DNA from: Takifugu bimaculatus | Lineage: Eukaryota; Chordata; Actinopteri; Tetraodontiformes; Tetraodontidae | DNA length: 64,000 nucleotides | Reading direction: 5' to 3' | NCBI GenBank assembly: GCA_004026145.2 | Contig: SWLE01000230.1 | Span: 65,001-129,000 of the forward strand | Part shown: piece after piece, positions 58,411-64,000 of the stretch | Layout of the letters: the number at the start of each line of letters is the position of its first letter | How positions within the stretch are numbered: the first letter of the stretch is position 1 | Position numbers and translations under genes: made by a program | Notes under the pieces: generated by a model | Told to the model about the DNA's origin: nothing | Seen by the model: only the letters and a program-made list of their open reading frames with translations | The model's database searches: none

Positions 58411-60450
58411 TGTGAATGAAAGGCTTCCTTGTGTGCGTTTGGAGACCCGCGGAGGTGGCGGAGCTCCTGGAGGCTCCTGCGGCCGCTGACATCTACTGCT
58501 GACATGTAGCAGCCGCGTGTGATCTTTCCAAACGGGTCAGCCCGCTTATGTAACCCGCGGTCTTTAGCTCAGCCGCCGCAGAGCTACATCTGGGTCCACC
58601 TGGAACCTGCAGCGGTGCCAGAACCCTCAGAACCGCTGACAAACGTGAAGCTACAGACCCGTTTTAGCTCCGGCGTGATGGAAGCTGCTCCTGGTGAGTC
58701 TGTAGTGAGTCCATATCTCTGTAGGATCCACCTGGCTCGGCGTCGGGATCTTTGACACGAGCCTCAATGAGCAGATCCGTCCGCTCCGTTTCCCAGCTGG
58801 TCCTGGATGTGCTGGAGGTCCAGACTGGGAGGGACGCAGCACAGATCTGTCCGGATCTCAAGATTTTAGATGTTCTGACGTCCATTGAGGTCCAACTAGT
58901 CCATCTGTCCATTCTGCCACTTCAGGTAAGAGCTGAAGGACGACCTGGACAAGGTTGTCCAACCTGTGGACAAACACCACGTGCACGTCACTCATCCAGG
59001 TCATGTTGATGCATAACGCACAGAAATACACTTGATAACAAATCACGACGGAGCCGGAGGTCCGTTTCGAGCCACCAATCCTGGACAGGAATAACTGTCC
59101 CTCACGTGTCCTTTCAGGTAAAAGCCGATGGGGACGCAGGTCCCCGTCAGGGTCACCCAGCAGAGAGCTTTGACCTTCATGAGCTGCTGGGTCGCCCTCT
59201 CATGATGACGCCCTCGGGGTCGGGCCAGAACTCATTTCTAGAACAATCTCGTCAACGTTTGATTAATGTCCTCTTTATTGTGTCTCTGAAGCTGGGACAG
59301 GACTGCGTCAGAACCTGGACTGTGACGTCAGCATGTGCAACGTGACCATGACTTTCTCTGGGTAAATATTAGCAGCGCGACACCGAATCGGCTCTTCGCT
59401 CACGCAAACAGCAGCTAAGTTGTTCCGCTCAACTGAAGAGAAATGAAGTTTCTCCAGTTCGTCCTCTCGTCTCCTGCTTGTCTTTACCGGCTCAACAACT
59501 TCTTCGGGATTAACTGTACGGGGGGGGGGATTCCTGGAACACGGTCCCCGTTAATAACCAGCTATCTGTGTGGGAAAAAGGCCTCAGCAGCACCAGTTGG
59601 CAAAAGGTTGGAGTCAAACCAGTCACATAGCGAAAGAGCTTAGCTTAGCCTGATTTACTGTACTCACAAAACTGGGGGGGCTGTCAACAAAAGAGCTACT
59701 ATACCGTCCCTGAAACAGAACACTAATGGGGGGGTAAAATAACATACACGGTAATTAAGTGATTCCTGTGTTTACATATAATTTGTGCATTTGAAGGTTG
59801 TCTTAAATCCCCGTTGTGCTCTGGAATAACGACACGGAGGGAGGACGAAGGTGTGGACGCCGTCCGACGCTCCTTAAAAAGTGGCAGTTTAGTGAGGAGA
59901 AGCTCGCCTGTTTTGGCAGCCTGAAGGTCGTGGGATTAAGGTCGCCTCTCGGCAGGTACGCAGCAGCTCCGGGGGGGTGGGGGGGGGGGGGGCAGAGCTG
60001 CTCCCACCCGTTCTACTGGGAGGTGTTTTCAGACACAAAGATGGCAACAAGCTGACAGAAGCCACGTTTTGGTGTGAGAGGACAGTGTGGCTAGCCGTCA
60101 CCAGGCGCGCCAACGGGGGGGGGGGGGGCTTGTTTCTGACTCCCGTAGTAACCGGGGGGGGGGGGGGGGGGTCACTACCAGCAGATCACAGAAAGTTCTG
60201 TTTCTTTTCACCTTAGGGTGATTTTGGCTCTGTTAGATTCACCCTGGAAAGATTTCAAGCCACTGAACCAGCGGTGGCGTTCCCCAGGGACCCCCACTTG
60301 GCCCAGCTCATGTCGGGAACACCCAGGAGACATGTGTCTTGCCATCAACCCCCCAGCCAGGAGTCAAACCCACAACCTTCTTGTATTTGCTGGCTATAAT
60401 AATAATATCTAAAAGTATGTTTCCCAGCGTAGGTTCTTCAGGATCTGAGC
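58411..60450. other. Intergenic stretch, no gene found
   Basis: Unique sequence with long G runs at 59984-59998, 60115-60128 and 60153-60171. Short frames on both strands have no recognisable domain. Confidence 0.4.
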
Positions 60451-60458
60451 TGCCACAG

Positions 60459-60497
60459 CTGTTCCAGCGGGGGGGTCGAACCCCCCCGCTGGAACAG
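60459..60497. repeat. Perfect 17-bp inverted repeat with 5-base loop
   Basis: CTGTTCCAGCGGGGGGG (60459-60475), loop TCGAA, then the exact reverse complement (60481-60497). No mismatch in 17 pairs. Confidence 0.95.
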
Positions 60498-60926
60498 AAC
60501 CCCCGCAGGTTCTCTGGTTCTGCTTCCGTAATCTGAAACGGAGGGCTGAGTTCTCACCAGCAGGTAAAGTTGTGACAGGGCCCTGGGTCTGGCCGCTCTG
60601 CTTGTTTTGCTTCGCCGTCTGAGCCCATCACACCCACAAAGAAAGGTGCTACGTTTGCAAACCCCCCCCAACTTTGCAGTTTCAGATGACTGGGTGGGAC
60701 AACAGCCCTTATTCTAGCGGGAGGAAGTGGACCGGACTGAGGCCTCCTGGTTCTCTGGGTCCACAGGTAAACCACCTCAGTGTCTGATCTGGACTCATTA
60801 GGATTCCAGGAGGGTGTCCAGAATCGTCCTCCCTGTGGGTCAGCGTGTGTCTCCTGTAATTTAAATAAACATTTTAGAGCATTTGATAGTTTCAAATATA
60901 TTTGATAGTTTTAAACCAGAAGCTCT

Positions 60927-60965
60927 TAGCTGTTAGCTGTTAGCTGTTAGCTGTTAGCTGTAGCG
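60927..60965. repeat. 7-bp tandem repeat TTAGCTG
   Basis: Five copies of TTAGCTG in succession. Confidence 0.9.
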
Positions 60966-61255
60966 GCTCAGTCCAGCTGCTCATACAGGGACTCCTTTTA
61001 TATATTGACCCTTTTATTATCCTTATTTATACTGACAACTCAATGAAACCCTGATTCCTCCCCAACAAACACCAAAATGTGTTTCAGCAAGAGAACAAAG
61101 AGGACAGTCAGATGCTTTGATGTAAAGGATATATTGAAGAAATTCCCAAGGATTTCACTTCATTGAAAAGGGGCCGAAGCTTCGGCGCCTCTGGGGGAAC
61201 TCCTCATTTTACAGTTCACACGAGGTCACCAGACGATCTGGGATGGACAGAAGGT

Positions 61256-61985
61256 CACAGACGCTCCCCACCAGAGGGTACAGACCCTCCCCACCAGAGG
61301 GTACAGACGCTCCCCACCAGAGGGTACAGACGCTCCCCACCAGAGGATACAGACGCTCCCCACCAGAAGGTACAGACGCTCCCCACCAGAGGGTACAGAC
61401 CCTCCCCACCAGAGGGTACAGACGCTCCCCACCAGAAGGTACAGACGCTCCCCACCAGAGGGTACAGACGCTCCCCACCAGAGGATACAGACGCTCCCCA
61501 CCAGAAGGTACAGACCCTCCCCACCAGAAGGTACAGACGCTCCCCACCAGAGGGTACAGACGCTCCCCACCAGAAGGTACAGACGCTCCCCACCAGAGGG
61601 TACAGACGCTCCCCACCAGAGGATACAGACGCTCCCCACCAGAGGATACAGACGCTCCCCACCAGAAGGTACAGACCCTCCCCACCAGAAGGTACAGACG
61701 CTCCCCACCAGAGGGTACAGACGCTCCCCACCAGAGGATACAGACGCTCTCCACCAGAAGGTACAGACCCTCCCCACCAGAGGATACAGACGCTCGCCAC
61801 CAGAGGGTACAGACGCTCCCCACCAGAGGATACAGACGCTCCCCACCAGAAGGTACAGACCCTCCCCACCAGAAGGTACAGACGCTCCCCACCAGAAGGT
61901 ACAGACCCTCCCCACCAGAGGGTACAGACGCTCCCCACCAGAGGGTACAGACGCTCCCCACCAGAGGATACAGACGCTCCCCACC
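61256..61985. repeat. 23-bp minisatellite ACAGACGCTCCCCACCAGAGGGT
   Basis: About 31 copies, with CCCTCC/CGCTCC and AGAGGGT/AGAGGAT/AGAAGGT variants. As 23 is not a multiple of three and the unit has no stop on either strand, frames of 240 to 316 codons run through it in several phases on both strands. These are repeat artefacts. Confidence 0.95.
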
Positions 61986-62040
61986 TCAAGCTGCACCTTC
62001 AGGCGCCACCTGGGTTCCTACTCAGGTGCTTTGTTTCCCT

Positions 62041-62042
<2 letters not shown>

Positions 62043-62112
<70 letters not shown>
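62043..62112. repeat. (GT)n microsatellite
   Basis: About 34 uninterrupted GT units. Confidence 0.95.
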
Positions 62113-62113
<1 letters not shown>

Positions 62114-62235
62114 TCTACACAGGGGATATGCAAAATCTGCTGTGTCATCTGTAGATTTCACCAGCATTGTGACAGAAAAGGGGTGTGTCCTCACAAACAT
62201 GAAGCAAAGCACTCAGGTGACCAGGTGAGCTTGTT

Positions 62236-62838
62236 GCACCTCTGTCCCCTCTCTCACCTCTGTCCCCTCTGTCCCCTCTCTCACCTCTCTCACCTCTGTC
62301 CCCTCTGTCCCCTCTCCCACCTCTGTCCCCTCTGTCCCCTCTCCCACCTCTGTCCCCTCTCCCACCTCTGTCCCCTCTCTCACCTCTGTCCCCTCTCTTA
62401 TCTCTGTCCCCTCTTCCACCTCTGTCCCCTCTGTCCCCTCTCTCATCTCTGTCCCCTCTGTCCCCTCTCTCACCTCTGTCCCCTCTCTCACCTCTGTCCC
62501 CTCTCTCATCTCTGTCCCCTCTCTCACCTCTGTCCCCTCTCTCACCTCTGTCCCCTCTCTCATCTCTGTCCCCTCTGTCCCCTCTCTCACCTCTGTCCCC
62601 TCTCTCACCTCTGTCCCCTCTGTCCCCTCTCTCACCTCTGTCCCCTCTCCCATCTCTGTCCCCTCTGTCCCCTCTCCCACCTCTGTCCCCTCTGTCTCCT
62701 CTCTCACCTCTGTCCCCTCTCCCACCTCTGTCCCCTCTCCCACCTCTGTCCCCTCTGTCCCCTCTGTCCCCTCTCTCACCTCTGTCCCTTCTGTCCCCTC
62801 TGTCCCCTCTCTCACCTCTGTCCCTTCTGTCCCCTGAT
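62236..62838. repeat. Pyrimidine-rich minisatellite CTCTGTCCCCTCTCTCAC
   Basis: About 600 bp of an 18-bp unit with 9-bp (CTCTGTCCC) half-units inserted irregularly. Nearly free of A on the plus strand outside CAC. All units are multiples of nine, so frames stay open on both strands. Not coding. Confidence 0.95.
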
Positions 62839-62839
62839 G

Positions 62840-64000
62840 ACAGCAGTATTTGGGGTCCTCTCATGCTGGAGAAGCTCAGCTGGTTCTGAGGTCTCGTTGG
62901 TCTCGTTGTGTCCCACCTCCCCTGCAGGTCTGGAGGAGCCCCCACAGGCTTTAGGGCGCCGTCACATGTTCCCTTGAATAACCGACATTCCAGTGAAGAA
63001 GAACCCGTCTGATGGTTCTGCTCCGAGCCTCTTCAGGGACCTGAAGTCTGTGGCACATTAAGACAGCAGGAAGTCTCATGACGACGCGTCTCTGAGGTTT
63101 GAGCTAATAACGCAGCAAAGGGAAGAAACCTCACGTCTAATCTCTAAATTTCCTGACGGTCGTACCAGCAGAATATTTGCTTCAGTCCCAGATTTCACGT
63201 TACGCAACAGCGATTTGTTCGCACAAAACAGGACGAATGGAGATAAAAGCGGGAATGTTTGGCTTTGAGAGAGGAGCAGCTAATCACACAGCTCACGTTA
63301 GCGAATGGTGCAGCAGACGGTGATACACCTGTGTGACTGTTGGTGGTGGAACAGCAGAACTCTCAAGAGTTCAGATGCTGAATTGTGAGTTCCTCCTTCG
63401 TTGCTGCCTTTGTTCCAGTAACGGGATCAAAGTGACTCATCATGATGAAAAAGCATGATAAGACTTCCCCAAACACGCTGGACGGGACGCAGAGAGGAAG
63501 AACAATGGACACACCTGTGTCAAACAATGACTGTCATTCTCAGGACTGCTTGGATTGTGATGTTGGTAGCGTGTTTAGCTAACAGGAACAAACGCTAGCG
63601 TCCGCTTACATAAGTCTGCTGCTCGGCAGCTGCGAACCAGGTGGGACTTTCTCACAGGGACTCAAATCAGCCGTCGCATTAGCGCCTTTCACTTACTTAG
63701 AATCCACTTCAAGGTCACGTGCTCCCGAAGTGTCACGATAGCACAATGTTTATGTGGCGGAATCGGCGTTAGCTGTGCAGCAGGTCACCTGTGGCTGTGG
63801 GACGGCAGCAGATGTTGTGTTTCCACTCCTGTTTTAGTCACAGCGGTTACGCAACCCAAGGCTGTCAAAACAGCAACAAAACCGCCACCTTGCTAACGTT
63901 AGCAGGGAACTAGCTAAGGGTGGGTGGGAGCGACGGGGGACCAGCTGAGTCCAGCTGAGGCTCCTGGAGACACTCGGAGAGACGCTGCCTGTCGAGGGAC
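62840..64000. other. Terminal stretch, nothing recognised
   Basis: Unique sequence with no supported exon, promoter or repeat array up to the window edge. Confidence 0.4.

Noticed and set aside
60330..60400. tRNA-like or SINE-like segment (GGAGTCAAACCCACAACC)
   Set aside because: It has a faint resemblance to a T-arm complement, but no cloverleaf, promoter boxes or repeat ends could be built.

Overview
This window is vertebrate nuclear DNA, most probably from a ray-finned (teleost) fish with a compact genome. The genes have many small exons, GT-AG introns often below 150 bp, and proteins that read as orthologues of human genes. The non-coding DNA is packed with CA/GT microsatellites and long minisatellites. 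A pufferfish-like or other percomorph genome is my guess; the species cannot be fixed from this sequence. Five genes are recognised with confidence, a sixth small gene is unidentified, and one gene fragment is a pseudogene. All gene models were built by hand from splice signals and reading frame, and each of the five main models closes in frame at a length typical of its family.

Layout. 0-4.5 kb: a 1.1-kb CTG/CAG repeat, a doubtful exon of an upstream gene, and possible 5' non-coding exons. 4.55-10.5 kb (+): myrfl, a membrane-tethered transcription factor of the MYRF family (22 coding exons, 924 aa). 11.0-12.3 kb (+): small unidentified gene (about 176 aa). 13.0-16.4 kb (+): cct2, chaperonin TRiC/CCT subunit beta (15 exons, 535 aa). 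17.0-19.2 kb (+): a cathepsin E/nothepsin-like aspartic proteinase (9 exons, 406 aa). 19.9-24.85 kb (-): best3, bestrophin-3 chloride channel (13 coding exons, 640 aa), tail-to-tail with the proteinase. 25.37-25.46 kb (+): an orphan copy of one proteinase exon. 26-32 kb: gene-free DNA with minisatellites, including a 2.2-kb array of 21-bp units. 32.5-34.0 kb (-): amigo2, a cell-adhesion protein with a single coding exon (496 aa). 34-49 kb: gene-poor DNA with a polypurine tract and several minisatellites, plus a GC-rich segment near 43.2 kb that may be the promoter and first exon of the next gene. 49.7-56.5 kb (+): slc38a4-like amino-acid transporter (15 coding exons, 542 aa) with a 3' UTR of about 1.9 kb. 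58.4-64 kb: no gene seen; a perfect hairpin and two more minisatellites.

The genes do not form one pathway, as expected for a vertebrate chromosome segment. Their order is informative: MYRFL, CCT2 and BEST3 lie together at human 12q15, while AMIGO2 and SLC38A4 are neighbours at 12q13.11. The window therefore joins two blocks that are far apart on human chromosome 12. I found no viral gene, CRISPR array, intact transposon, rRNA or tRNA gene, and no convincing new multi-gene system. The most unusual items are a splice donor amplified into a minisatellite in myrfl, the orphan proteinase exon, a likely GC-AG intron and a collagen-like tail in best3, and a 21-bp satellite in which nearly every unit carries a homeodomain-type TAATTA core.
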